Shown piece by piece: positions 1-7,339 of a stretch of DNA of 64,000 bases. The notes beneath the pieces are model-generated. The model had not been told where the DNA came from. It saw only the letters and a list, made by a program, of their open reading frames with translations, and made no database searches. The stretch's first letter is position 1, and the number at the start of each line of letters is the position of its first letter. The position numbers were made by a program, and so were the translations under genes. The DNA comes from JBNRMW01 sp050309795 (GTDB lineage: Bacteria; Bacillota_I; Bacilli_A; Erysipelotrichales; Erysipelotrichaceae): assembly GCA_050309795.1 (NCBI GenBank), contig JBNRMW010000012.1:86996-150995 (forward strand), in the 5' to 3' direction.

Positions 1-337
1 GAACATACATCTCTAACATCGCACTTAATAGGGCCTTTTCATTTCTTTGATAACGTTGAAATAAATCCGGTGAAAACAGACCGTCCCTGGTTCTTGGTAC
101 TAACAACTCTAATGTTCCTATGCGTGTTGTAAAGTCTCGTTCATAATATCCATTGCGGTGACTCACTCTCTCACTATTCCTAACGTATTCTCCAACCCCT
201 ATGTAATCATCTCTTTGTTTTTCCATTAACTGATTAAATATCGTAGTTAATAGTTGTTTTGAAAGTTCATCTGCTCCGGATTGTTCGATAATGCCTTGTA
301 CATCTTCAAAATCTAAAGTAAAATTGATTTGTGCCAT
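1..337 (-). CDS. IS256-family transposase, N-terminal 112 residues (cut by window edge)
   Basis: This is the start of a mutator-type (DDE) transposase that moves IS256 elements by a copy-out, circular-intermediate route. The ATG at 337 is preceded by a good ribosome binding site (AAAGGAG, 6 nt upstream). The translation begins MAQINFTLDFEDVQ and contains NQLMEKQRDDYIG, HRNGYYERDFTTRIGTLEL and VPRTRDGLFSP. These are hallmark stretches of the IS256 transposase N-terminal, DNA-binding part. The frame is open to base 1. The catalytic DDE residues would lie beyond the window, so intactness cannot be judged. Confidence 0.9.
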   Translation of the reverse strand, partial: MAQINFTLDFEDVQGIIEQSGADELSKQLLTTIFNQLMEKQRDDYIGVGEYVRNSERVSHRNGYYERDFTTRIGTLELLVPRTRDGLFSPDLFQRYQRNEKALLSAMLEMYV

Positions 338-380
338 AGCGTTCTCCTTTATGATTGTTGTTTGTTCACTAACATCATAA

Positions 381-427
381 CAGAGCCTATGGCCCTTTTA
401 CTTTTACACAATTATATGGACTTTATC
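381..427 (-). repeat. IS256 terminal inverted repeat
   Basis: This is the outer end of the IS256 element, reading GATAAAGTCC inward from 427. It lies between the transposase start and unrelated flanking DNA. The inner limit of the repeat is approximate, because the partner end is not in the window. Confidence 0.75.
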
Positions 428-988
428 TTGCGTGGATCTCGCGATAAAAGCGCACGATTAGAATTTTATAGTAATATTCAAATAAACGCTGAGCCTAACC
501 AATCTAATATTATGTGATAATAAATGGAGTAAAAATACATGAAGCGGTTCTTCTTGTAAAGTGCATTTCATTAATTTCGTTTTTAAAAAGGGGCACAAAA
601 ATTATCGTTGCATTTACGTCTCATGTATGGAACGATTTACTTTACTTGGTGCTTCATATTATTATTTTACTTAAATATGCTGAGTTACAAAAAATGCAAC
701 GCAGCCGACTTACTTCTCATCAAGCGTAATCAAATAAATAATAACTAACATTTAACATTTTTCGCATGCTTGGTTAGCCGCCTTTTCTTCCAAAGACGGG
801 TAAATTTCTTCGCCATCAATTATTTAATAAATTGTATAAATAATTGATAGTCAAACAAGTTGGAGTAAGCCTTGTACCAACGGGCGTTAAAAGTGTGTAT
901 TTAAAATAATACAGGGATATGAGGGACATTGAAGAACATCTTGCTTAAACAGCTTTATATTCATGATTTACTTCTGAATTTAGTATAC
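428..988. other. Gene-poor stretch beside the IS end
   Basis: This is about 560 bp with no supported gene. Short open frames exist, such as a 71-codon one at 514-729 on plus. They lack a recognisable family and a convincing ribosome binding site. The frame at 428-517 reads as a plausible protein tail and could be the remains of a gene hit by the IS, but nothing proves this. Confidence 0.5.
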
Positions 989-991
989 GAA

Positions 992-1016
992 AAAAGGTCT
1001 TCTGTTTTGAAGACCT
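992..1016 (-). terminator. Rho-independent terminator of the FMN reductase gene
   Basis: Read on the minus strand, AGGTCTTC, a 6-nt loop and GAAGACCT form a perfect 8-bp stem, followed by TTTTTT. It lies 35 bp beyond the stop codon at 1051. Confidence 0.85.
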
Positions 1017-1050
1017 CAAATATATCATGAAACTCTATAACTTGATTTAG

Positions 1051-1608
1051 CTAATTCACTCTCTTAACGAAATCAATGAAAGCTTTGGCTGTTTGAACAA
1101 CAAAACCTTCCGTGACTGGATCTAAGTTTAGATTGCCGTTTTCATCAACTGCCGTGTGAACCGCTGAAATAGTCGCTCTAGGTTGTGGCATGACTGGAAC
1201 ATTCATAAAGGATAAGTAAGAACGTAAGTCTTCTTGAGCTGTGATGGTTCCACTAACACCCATGGTGGCTCCCATGATACCAACTGGTTTATCTACCAAT
1301 ACTTTTTCCATGGTTTCAAAACTAACAGGACGACTAATCCAATCCACGACATTCTTTAACACACCAGGAATGCCTTGATTGTATTCTGGAACAAAGAAGA
1401 AGACACCGTCGGCGTCCTTTATTGCTTGTCTTAATTCTGCGACTGCAGGTGGTGTTGGGAATTCATAATCTTGATTAAATAAAGGAACATCACTATAGTC
1501 CCAATCAATAAGCTCCGCTGTGTCTCCCATCGTTTCCTTTACAAAATGTAATAGTTTACGATTATATGAGTCTTTACGTAGACTACCAACGACACCAATA
1601 ATTTTCAT
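1051..1608 (-). CDS. NADPH-dependent FMN reductase family protein
   Basis: This is a 185-residue flavodoxin-fold oxidoreductase of the NAD(P)H:FMN/quinone/azo reductase family (PF03358). It probably passes electrons from NAD(P)H through FMN to quinones, azo dyes or similar acceptors in the cytoplasm. The phosphate-binding loop GSLRKDSYN sits at residues 8-16. The flavin-binding PEYNQGIPGVLKN stretch is near residue 76. The frame is open up to 1686, but the ATG at 1608 is preferred: it has GGAGG 6 nt upstream, it matches the family N-terminus MKIIGVVGS, and a promoter lies at 1639-1667, inside the longer frame. It is monocistronic. The exact substrate is unknown. Confidence 0.88.
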   Translation of the reverse strand: MKIIGVVGSLRKDSYNRKLLHFVKETMGDTAELIDWDYSDVPLFNQDYEFPTPPAVAELRQAIKDADGVFFFVPEYNQGIPGVLKNVVDWISRPVSFETMEKVLVDKPVGIMGATMGVSGTITAQEDLRSYLSFMNVPVMPQPRATISAVHTAVDENGNLNLDPVTEGFVVQTAKAFIDFVKRVN

Positions 1609-1638
1609 ATATTGACCTCCAAATTTCAGTACCAACCT

Positions 1639-1667
1639 ATTATAGGGATACTCTTCGATGGTTTCAA
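1639..1667 (-). promoter_or_regulatory. Sigma-A type promoter of the FMN reductase gene
   Basis: On the minus strand, -35 TTGAAA (1662-1667), a 17-bp spacer and -10 TATAAT (1639-1644) match the housekeeping consensus. The predicted start near 1632 leaves a leader of about 24 nt before the ATG at 1608. Confidence 0.8.
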
Positions 1668-1878
1668 CGAAAGGGCTCAAGACCAAAAGAAGTCCTAAGA
1701 AAATGCTTCGAAGGACACATTTATTCTATTAGAAAGCTCCATGCCGACTAAAGTATAATCTAAAATGTTCTAGAAAATTAATGTGTAGACTCTGAATTTT
1801 TATTGTTAAGAATTGTTAAAAATGAACAGATAGCAAAGATAATTATGATACTATTAATCGGTATGAGGGGTTTTTGTT
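1668..1878. other. Intergenic region upstream of the permease remnant
   Basis: This is an AT-rich stretch without any open frame that looks like a gene. It may hold the old promoter of the decayed permease gene at 1879, but no clear consensus pair was found. Confidence 0.4.
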
Positions 1879-2117
1879 GTGCTAAAACGTTTAGTTAAGA
1901 ATGATATTCAACGAAGCAAAATTCTATCGTTTACAATCCTCTTTTTTGTGCTGTTCACTTCCTTTTTTCAACCTTATCCTTTTCGATGACATCAAGCTTG
2001 CTGATGTCCATAGACCAAATGATGTTCACCGCAAAAACGCCACATTTGCTTTACATGCATACGGGTGAACTCAATGTCGAACGAATCAGAAATCAAATGG
2101 ATAAATATACAATATAA
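1879..2117 (+). pseudogene. Decayed N-terminus of an FtsX/BceB-type ABC transporter permease
   Basis: Two adjacent frames together look like the start of an FtsX-like permease. The first (GTG 1879 to TGA 1986-1988) reads LKRLVKNDIQRSKILSFTI followed by hydrophobic residues. This is the usual cytosolic start and first membrane helix. The second (1986-2117) reads MFTAKTPHLLYMHTGELN, which resembles the extracytoplasmic segment AKTPHFMQMHSGE seen just after helix 1 in this family, as I recall it. Between them the rest of helix 1 and the following loop appear deleted and the frame is shifted. The remaining 600 or more codons are absent and no ATPase partner is nearby, so it cannot work. Confidence 0.65.
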
Positions 2118-2273
2118 TTAAAATAGGCTCAAGTCGATTCGTCGGTGTCGACTGAATCTAATATTTCTAACACAGCACTTAAAATGTTATAGTTAATAGT
2201 GAACGAAGTCACGCATAGGCTGAAAAGTAAGTGATCTTTGTTTAACAATTAAGAAAGTGATTAGGTTTATGAT
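2118..2273. other. Intergenic region before mnmE
   Basis: No gene is visible. A short inverted repeat (AGTCGA and TCGACT, about 10 nt apart, near 2132-2155) has no T-tract and is not a convincing terminator. No strong promoter for mnmE was identified. Confidence 0.35.
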
Positions 2274-3611
2274 ATGAGTTTAACCGATACCATTACCGCC
2301 ATCAGTACCGCTACCGGTACGGGCGCCATCTCCATTGTTCGCCTGAGCGGACCGGATGCTGTGGAGATTGCCAATAAAGGCGCATCCATCAATTTACATG
2401 AACAAAGAAGTCATTCCATCCGTTATAGTAAGTGGCTGGATCCTTTAACTCAAGAAATCATTGACGAAGTGATGATCTCTGTTTTCCGCGCACCCAAAAC
2501 CTATACGCGAGAAGATATCGTGGAAATTAATTGTCATGGGGGACCCGTCGTCACCCGCCAAATCTTGCAGACATTATTAGTCTTAGGTGCTCGCCTAGCC
2601 CAACCGGGAGAATTTACCCAACGAGCCTATCTCAATGGCCGCATTGACTTAACACAAGCCGAAGCAACCATGGATTTAATTGAGGCCAACAGTACGCTGG
2701 CTACTAAAGCTGCTATTAATGCGGTTAGTGGAAGCGTCTCAAAAATGTTAAATCCACTACTAAATAAAATGATGGAAATCATTACCCATATTGAAGTCAA
2801 CATTGACTACCCAGAATATGATGACGTTATCGAAATGACCCAAGAGATGTTGTTACCAAAAGCTCATGAAGTAAAAGCAGATTTAATCAAAATACTAGAA
2901 CAAGCCGAAACTGGTCGCCAAATCAAAGAAGGGGTCAAATCCGTTATTTTAGGTAAACCCAATGTAGGAAAATCCTCACTTTTGAATGCTTTATTAGATG
3001 AAGACAAAGCCATTGTAACCGACATTGCCGGCACAACCCGAGACTTGGTGGAAGGGTGGGTCCGACTACAGTCCATTACGTTACATTTAATTGATACCGC
3101 GGGTATTCGCTTAACTCAAGATACGATTGAGCAAATCGGTATTGATAAAAGCTTTCAAGCACTAGAACAAGCGGAATTAGTTCTCGTTTTACTTGATGGA
3201 TCAAATCCACTAACAGAAGAAGATCATTTAATCTTACAACGAACCGAAGGAACCAACCGCATCGTCGTGACCAATAAAGAAGACATCTTAGTTCATCAAC
3301 ATAGCGAGATTGTTATCTCCGCTCAAGAGGGACGTATTCAACCCCTGCTGGATGAAATCAACCACCGTTACCAAGATAGTATGAAACTCATTAGAGAACC
3401 ACTCCTAGGTAACCAACGACAAGTCGCCCATATGCAACAATCGCTGCTGCATCTAAACCATGCGTTGGAACAAGCCGAGATGGGCATCGAACTGGATTTA
3501 GTCAATGAAGATCTCGTGCGCAGTTATCAACAACTCCACGAAATATTAGCTCCAGCGGGATCGGTGGATCTCGTTTCCGAAATCTTTTCAAGATTTTGTT
3601 TAGGTAAATAA
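2274..3611 (+). CDS. mnmE: tRNA uridine-5-carboxymethylaminomethyl modification GTPase MnmE
   Basis: MnmE is a dimeric GTPase. With MnmG it installs the 5-carboxymethylaminomethyl group on the wobble uridine of certain tRNAs, using methylene-tetrahydrofolate and FAD. At 445 residues it has normal length. The N-terminal folate-binding domain covers about 1-115. An inserted G domain carries the P-loop GKPNVGKSS near residue 226, DTAG near 274 and the TNKED base-recognition motif. The C-terminus ends FCLGK, with the essential Cys of the C-x-G-K motif. The ribosome binding site is weak. tatD starts 1 nt after the stop, so the two are cotranscribed. MnmG is not next to it here. Confidence 0.96.
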   Translation: MSLTDTITAISTATGTGAISIVRLSGPDAVEIANKGASINLHEQRSHSIRYSKWLDPLTQEIIDEVMISVFRAPKTYTREDIVEINCHGGPVVTRQILQTLLVLGARLAQPGEFTQRAYLNGRIDLTQAEATMDLIEANSTLATKAAINAVSGSVSKMLNPLLNKMMEIITHIEVNIDYPEYDDVIEMTQEMLLPKAHEVKADLIKILEQAETGRQIKEGVKSVILGKPNVGKSSLLNALLDEDKAIVTDIAGTTRDLVEGWVRLQSITLHLIDTAGIRLTQDTIEQIGIDKSFQALEQAELVLVLLDGSNPLTEEDHLILQRTEGTNRIVVTNKEDILVHQHSEIVISAQEGRIQPLLDEINHRYQDSMKLIREPLLGNQRQVAHMQQSLLHLNHALEQAEMGIELDLVNEDLVRSYQQLHEILAPAGSVDLVSEIFSRFCLGK

Positions 3612-3612
3612 T

Positions 3613-4410
3613 ATGGAAAAAATTGTTTGGATTGATTCACACACGCATATGAATGACGAAGTTTTCGTTGAAAATATGGAACAACATGTGGCCTTAATGA
3701 AAGAAAACGACGTGATACGAGCGAATTTAATATCCTATGATCAAGCAGGGTTAGAACAGGCATTCTATCTCCAAGAAACTTATGGCGATCTTTTTGATCA
3801 TTCTGTGGGGGTCCACCCCCAATCACTGCCAGAAATGGATGTAGATCAACGGACTCAACACTTAAGTTATTTAAGAGATCCGCGAGTGATTGCGGTTGGT
3901 GAAATCGGTTTAGATTATCACTGGTACCCAGAACACAAAGATCTTCAAAAAGAAATCTTTATTCAACAAATTGAATTAGCTAATATACACAAAAAACCAA
4001 TCATGGTTCATTCCCGAGAAGCCATGAAAGATACCTACGATATTCTTAAACAACACCGTCCTGAGTATGGTTGCATCATGCATTGTTTTAGCGGTTCGGT
4101 GGAAATGGCTTTAGAGTTTGTGAAGCTTGGTTTTTACATTTCATTAGCTGGGGTCATTACCTTTAAGAATGCGCGAGTTCCTGTCGAAGTAGCGAAAGCC
4201 GTTCCTTTAGATTCACTCTTAATCGAAACGGATGCGCCATATTTAACACCAGTTCCTTTTCGGGGCAAACAAAATCAAACAGCCTACACGAAATATGTTG
4301 GGGAAAAATTAGCTGAAATCAAGGGCTTATCCACTCTCGAACTGTCTCGACAATTATATAATAATTACATGAAACTAACCCAAAGAATCCAGAAAGCAGG
4401 GAAAGCATGA
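3613..4410 (+). CDS. tatD: TatD-family metal-dependent DNase/hydrolase
   Basis: This is a 265-residue amidohydrolase-fold metallo-enzyme of the TatD family, associated with 3'-5' DNase activity and DNA repair or turnover. Metal ligands are visible in order: HTH at residues 10-12, Glu in VGEIGLDYH near 97, His in MVHSRE near 133, His in MHCFSG near 157 and Asp in ETDAPYLTP near 207. It follows mnmE with a 1-nt gap and overlaps the next gene by 4 nt (ATGA). In many Bacillota tatD sits beside rnmV and rsmA. Here it is about 6.4 kb away from them, with other genes inserted between. Confidence 0.93.
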   Translation: MEKIVWIDSHTHMNDEVFVENMEQHVALMKENDVIRANLISYDQAGLEQAFYLQETYGDLFDHSVGVHPQSLPEMDVDQRTQHLSYLRDPRVIAVGEIGLDYHWYPEHKDLQKEIFIQQIELANIHKKPIMVHSREAMKDTYDILKQHRPEYGCIMHCFSGSVEMALEFVKLGFYISLAGVITFKNARVPVEVAKAVPLDSLLIETDAPYLTPVPFRGKQNQTAYTKYVGEKLAEIKGLSTLELSRQLYNNYMKLTQRIQKAGKA

Positions 4411-5210
4411 ACGCCAAAAGACCCTACAAAGACACGACCCTTAAAGTGTATTTAGTCTTAAGATTATTAGTTATTTTTGTGACCCTACACAACATTTATC
4501 TTAAACAATGGAGTAATGTCTTTTTGAGTTTGTTAACGCTCTTTTTGTTGTTGCTTCCATCCATTATTGCTCGTCAACTTCAAATAAAACTTCCGACGAC
4601 CTTGGAAGTCGTGGTATTAATCTTTATTTTTGCGGCGGAGATTTTGGGCTCTTTGAGCAATTTCTATGGCCGTCTCTCCCATTGGGATACGATGCTTCAT
4701 ACCTTAACCGGGTTTATTGCGACGGGAATTGGATTTGCGATTATTGATATCTTAAATCGACGAGACGATCTCATGTTCAAATTATCACCGAAATTTGTGG
4801 CTGTGGTTGGTTTTTGTTTTTCAATGACGGTGGGGGTCATGTGGGAATTTGGTGAATTTTTTATGGATCGCCATTTTGTGATGGATGGTCAAAAAGACAC
4901 GCTTATTCACACCATCAAATCGGTACATCTGACCAAACCAGTGGGTTCTCAAATGGATGTGATTGAAAACATCATCGAAACGCATATAATTTATATTAAT
5001 GAACAAGGACAAGAAGAGGTCTTTGTGGTCAACGACGGTTATTTAGACATCGGTTTAAACGACACGATGAAAGATCTCCTTGTTAACATGGTTGGTTCCG
5101 TTATTTTCTCTTTCTTTGGCTGGTTTTATTTAGAGAATCGGGATAAGTACCGATTTGCGGGTCGATTTATCCCCCGTATTTTAAATGGTGATGAAGATAT
5201 CAGCGATTAA
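4407..5210 (+). CDS. Multi-pass membrane protein, DUF2238/YjdF-like
   Basis: This is a 267-residue integral membrane protein with about six hydrophobic segments. Two lie in the first 65 residues, then come about 70-90, 98-118 and 130-150, with a last one near 225-245. The conserved-looking centre (YGRLSHWDTMLHTLTGF, then GVMWEFGEFFMD) resembles predicted membrane proteins of the YjdF/DUF2238 type, whose role is unknown. A polar stretch at about residues 155-215 could form an extramembrane loop. Its start overlaps the tatD stop (ATGA), so it is translationally coupled. A strong terminator follows. Family assignment is from memory of the motif pattern. Confidence 0.6.
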   Translation: MNAKRPYKDTTLKVYLVLRLLVIFVTLHNIYLKQWSNVFLSLLTLFLLLLPSIIARQLQIKLPTTLEVVVLIFIFAAEILGSLSNFYGRLSHWDTMLHTLTGFIATGIGFAIIDILNRRDDLMFKLSPKFVAVVGFCFSMTVGVMWEFGEFFMDRHFVMDGQKDTLIHTIKSVHLTKPVGSQMDVIENIIETHIIYINEQGQEEVFVVNDGYLDIGLNDTMKDLLVNMVGSVIFSFFGWFYLENRDKYRFAGRFIPRILNGDEDISD

Positions 5211-5212
5211 AA

Positions 5213-5245
5213 AACCCTATGAGCGTTTCATAGGGTTCGTCTTTT
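5213..5245. terminator. Bidirectional rho-independent terminator
   Basis: Stem AACCCTATGA (5213-5222) pairs with TCATAGGGTT (5228-5237), with a 5-nt loop. T-rich tails lie on both strands. It ends the mnmE-tatD run on plus and the polyphosphate kinase gene on minus. Confidence 0.88.
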
Positions 5246-6736
5246 TTATTTTTTCTTTTTCTTTTTTGTTTGTTTGCGCTGGTCGAGCACCTTCTCTAAA
5301 TGTAATCCAACATGTTGGATAAAATGTTCTAATACTTTAATCCGTGCGGCTTTTTTGTCTTGACCCGAAATAAGAATCCATGGCGCATAATCTGTGGATG
5401 TCCGACTAACCATGTCGTTCATCTTGTCTTCATATTCTTCGAATTTTTCACGGTTACGCCAATCTTCATCGGTGATTTTATAGGTTTTCATTGGGTCTTC
5501 CTGGCGTTGTTTGAAACGGGCGAGCTGTTCTTCTTTGTCAATGATGATCAAATATTTGAAGACAAACAAACCATCATGAATAAGGGATTTCTCAAAGCCG
5601 TTGATTTCTTCGTAAGCCTGATCGGTCCGATGTTCTGGCGTTAGATGCTCAATTTTCTCAACCATGAGTCGGCCATACCATGAACGATCATAAATGGTGA
5701 TGTGACCGGCTGTTGGTAGGGTTTTGTAAAAGCGCCAAAGATAATGGAAACCAATTTCTTCTTTGGTTGGAGCAGCGGTAGTAGAGACATTAAAGAGTCG
5801 GGGATCCATTCGTCGAGTTAAGCGTTTGATAGCGCCGCCTTTACCGGCCGCATCGGTTCCTTCAAAAACGACGACTCCCGACACTTTGTGTTCGTATAAG
5901 GCGTACAACATATCCATGGCTTGATGTTGTAAACTTCTAATGATGCGGTCGTATTCGTCTTCAGAAATTGATTCCGATAAGTCGATGGTATCTAGTGGAC
6001 GATCGTTGACAGGTTCCAAATGAACCACAGGTGGTTCTTTGGGGATCAATGCAACCGACATGGCTTCTAAGGCTTTTTTCAAAACCATTCGACCAGCATT
6101 CTTTTCATCGTCAGAGACAATAATCTGCCAAGGAGACGCTTCAATTTGTGAACGTGCTAAAACGCGTTCGAAATGCTTGAGATATTTGTCATAACGTTTG
6201 AGTTGAGCTAAATCCTTTTCATCAACGAAGACATGGCGGAAAGGATAGTTGCGAAGCTCATCAACCCGTTCTTTCATTTTTTCTTTGCTTTGAACGACAA
6301 AGAACTTCAAGAAAACTATTTCATCGTTAATCATGAGTTGTTCAAAATAGCGAATATCCTCTAAGTAGAACTCGAGCTCTTCATCACTCATTTTTCGATT
6401 CATTAACAGTTCATGATAATATGAACGGTCTAATACAATGATTTGACCTCGTCGTGGATATTGCCCCATATACTGACGTAAATAGGGATAGGTAGTATCC
6501 GCTTCCGAAGTAGTTGAAAAACTATTCACCTCATAATAGCGGGGGTCGAGTTCTTTCACTAAATCTTTAATAAGCGCGCTACGTCCCGACGACTCGAAGC
6601 CATCCATGATGATGAGGATGGGTTTACCAAGTTCTTGGAGTTGGCGATGAACATAGGCCAATTGTTCGCCCATGTCCGAACGTTTGTCGTGAATTTTCTC
6701 GATGGTGTCTTTAGCTTCAATAATTTGATGTAACAT
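5246..6736 (-). CDS. Dual-domain polyphosphate kinase 2 (polyphosphate:AMP phosphotransferase type)
   Basis: This is a 496-residue protein with two tandem PPK2 domains (about 40-240 and 270-485). It is the architecture of polyphosphate:AMP phosphotransferase, which makes ADP from AMP and polyphosphate. The C-terminal domain has an intact Walker A (EGTDAAGKGG near 289-298) and the DRSWYGR motif. In the N-terminal domain the Walker A is degenerate (GFESSGRS at 46-53, Arg for Lys), while LDRSYYHELL is kept. So the C-terminal domain is probably the catalytic one. The protein ends in a run of lysines. The start at 6736 has AAGGAG 8 nt upstream. AMP versus other nucleotide specificity is inferred from architecture only. 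Confidence 0.88.
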   Translation of the reverse strand: MLHQIIEAKDTIEKIHDKRSDMGEQLAYVHRQLQELGKPILIIMDGFESSGRSALIKDLVKELDPRYYEVNSFSTTSEADTTYPYLRQYMGQYPRRGQIIVLDRSYYHELLMNRKMSDEELEFYLEDIRYFEQLMINDEIVFLKFFVVQSKEKMKERVDELRNYPFRHVFVDEKDLAQLKRYDKYLKHFERVLARSQIEASPWQIIVSDDEKNAGRMVLKKALEAMSVALIPKEPPVVHLEPVNDRPLDTIDLSESISEDEYDRIIRSLQHQAMDMLYALYEHKVSGVVVFEGTDAAGKGGAIKRLTRRMDPRLFNVSTTAAPTKEEIGFHYLWRFYKTLPTAGHITIYDRSWYGRLMVEKIEHLTPEHRTDQAYEEINGFEKSLIHDGLFVFKYLIIIDKEEQLARFKQRQEDPMKTYKITDEDWRNREKFEEYEDKMNDMVSRTSTDYAPWILISGQDKKAARIKVLEHFIQHVGLHLEKVLDQRKQTKKKKKK

Positions 6737-6798
6737 AGGGATTTCTCCTTCATTAATTATGTTTATTATGCCTTAATGTGATTGTTATTAAAAAGTGT

Positions 6799-7212
6799 TT
6801 AGAAGTTATCGAAGCGATCGTCTGTCATGATGCGCTCAAAGTCTTTAAAACGGGTTCCTTGATAGGTTAAATAACCGAGATCGTCAACCGAAATCAAACC
6901 ATAGAGTTTGTGTTTTATCCGAAATTCTTGTCGTGATCCATTACTGAACTCAAAAGTGATGTAATAACTATAACTCGTGCTCACCATACCATGGCCTTGA
7001 GTTCCAGTTTGATGAGAATGGGTATGGGCAGCGAATCGTTTATCTTTTACTTTAGCTTTTTCTCGTAAAACTGGTTGTTGATTATTCGCATGCCATTGGC
7101 TGATTCCTTTAATAATCTGATATAAAATTATTCCAAAGAAAAAGACAAAAAAGAAAAAAATAAAGAGAGGAATGATTTGGAACATCGCCAATAACAGTTT
7201 AGAATAGTACAT
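6799..7212 (-). CDS. DUF2500-like single-pass membrane protein
   Basis: This is a 137-residue protein with one strong hydrophobic helix at about residues 7-32 and a soluble domain after it. The pattern KAKVKDKRFAAHTHSH, a glycine-rich linker, YYITFEFSNGSRQEFRI, then YGLISVDDLGYLTYQGTRF closely follows the DUF2500 family. That family is small, membrane-anchored and of unknown function. The histidine pairs in AHTHSHQ could bind a metal, but that is speculation. It has its own ribosome binding site (AAAGGAG) and lies upstream of the polyphosphate kinase gene on the same strand, 62 bp away. Confidence 0.75.
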   Translation of the reverse strand: MYYSKLLLAMFQIIPLFIFFFFVFFFGIILYQIIKGISQWHANNQQPVLREKAKVKDKRFAAHTHSHQTGTQGHGMVSTSYSYYITFEFSNGSRQEFRIKHKLYGLISVDDLGYLTYQGTRFKDFERIMTDDRFDNF

Positions 7213-7298
7213 AGAATTGCTCCTTTTGTTACTATAATCCTAACATAATTTGTCTAAAAATAATCAATAGATGTCGACCGAGAGAATGAAGATATCTT

Positions 7299-7307
7299 TG
7301 GTATAAT
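7299..7307 (+). promoter_or_regulatory. Extended -10 promoter of the fhs-prs run
   Basis: TGGTATAAT (TATAAT at 7302-7307) is an extended -10 with a poor -35. It lies 32 bp upstream of the fhs ATG and is the only clear promoter found before the nine-gene run that ends at prs. Confidence 0.7.
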
Positions 7308-7339
7308 AAAAGCAAATATACAGCAGAAAGGATCATCCG

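Larger units (their letters stand above)
1..427 (-). mobile_element. IS256-family insertion sequence, one end (continues beyond the window)
   Basis: This is the end of an IS256-type element that carries the transposase start. Read on the minus strand, the element begins at 427 with GATAAAGTCCATATAATTGT and continues GTAAAAGTAAAAGGGCCATA. From memory this is almost identical to the terminal inverted repeat of staphylococcal/enterococcal IS256. The transposase gene begins 90 bp inside the end, as in that family. The other end lies outside the window, so the 8-bp target duplication (candidate TTGCGTGG at 428-435) cannot be confirmed. Confidence 0.85.

Noticed and set aside
514..729. 71-codon open frame near the IS end
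   Set aside because: No family resemblance, no ribosome binding site of quality, and it lies in AT-rich DNA where such frames arise by chance.
2132..2155. Hairpin AGTCGA/TCGACT before mnmE as a terminator
   Set aside because: The stem is short and no T-tract follows on either strand.
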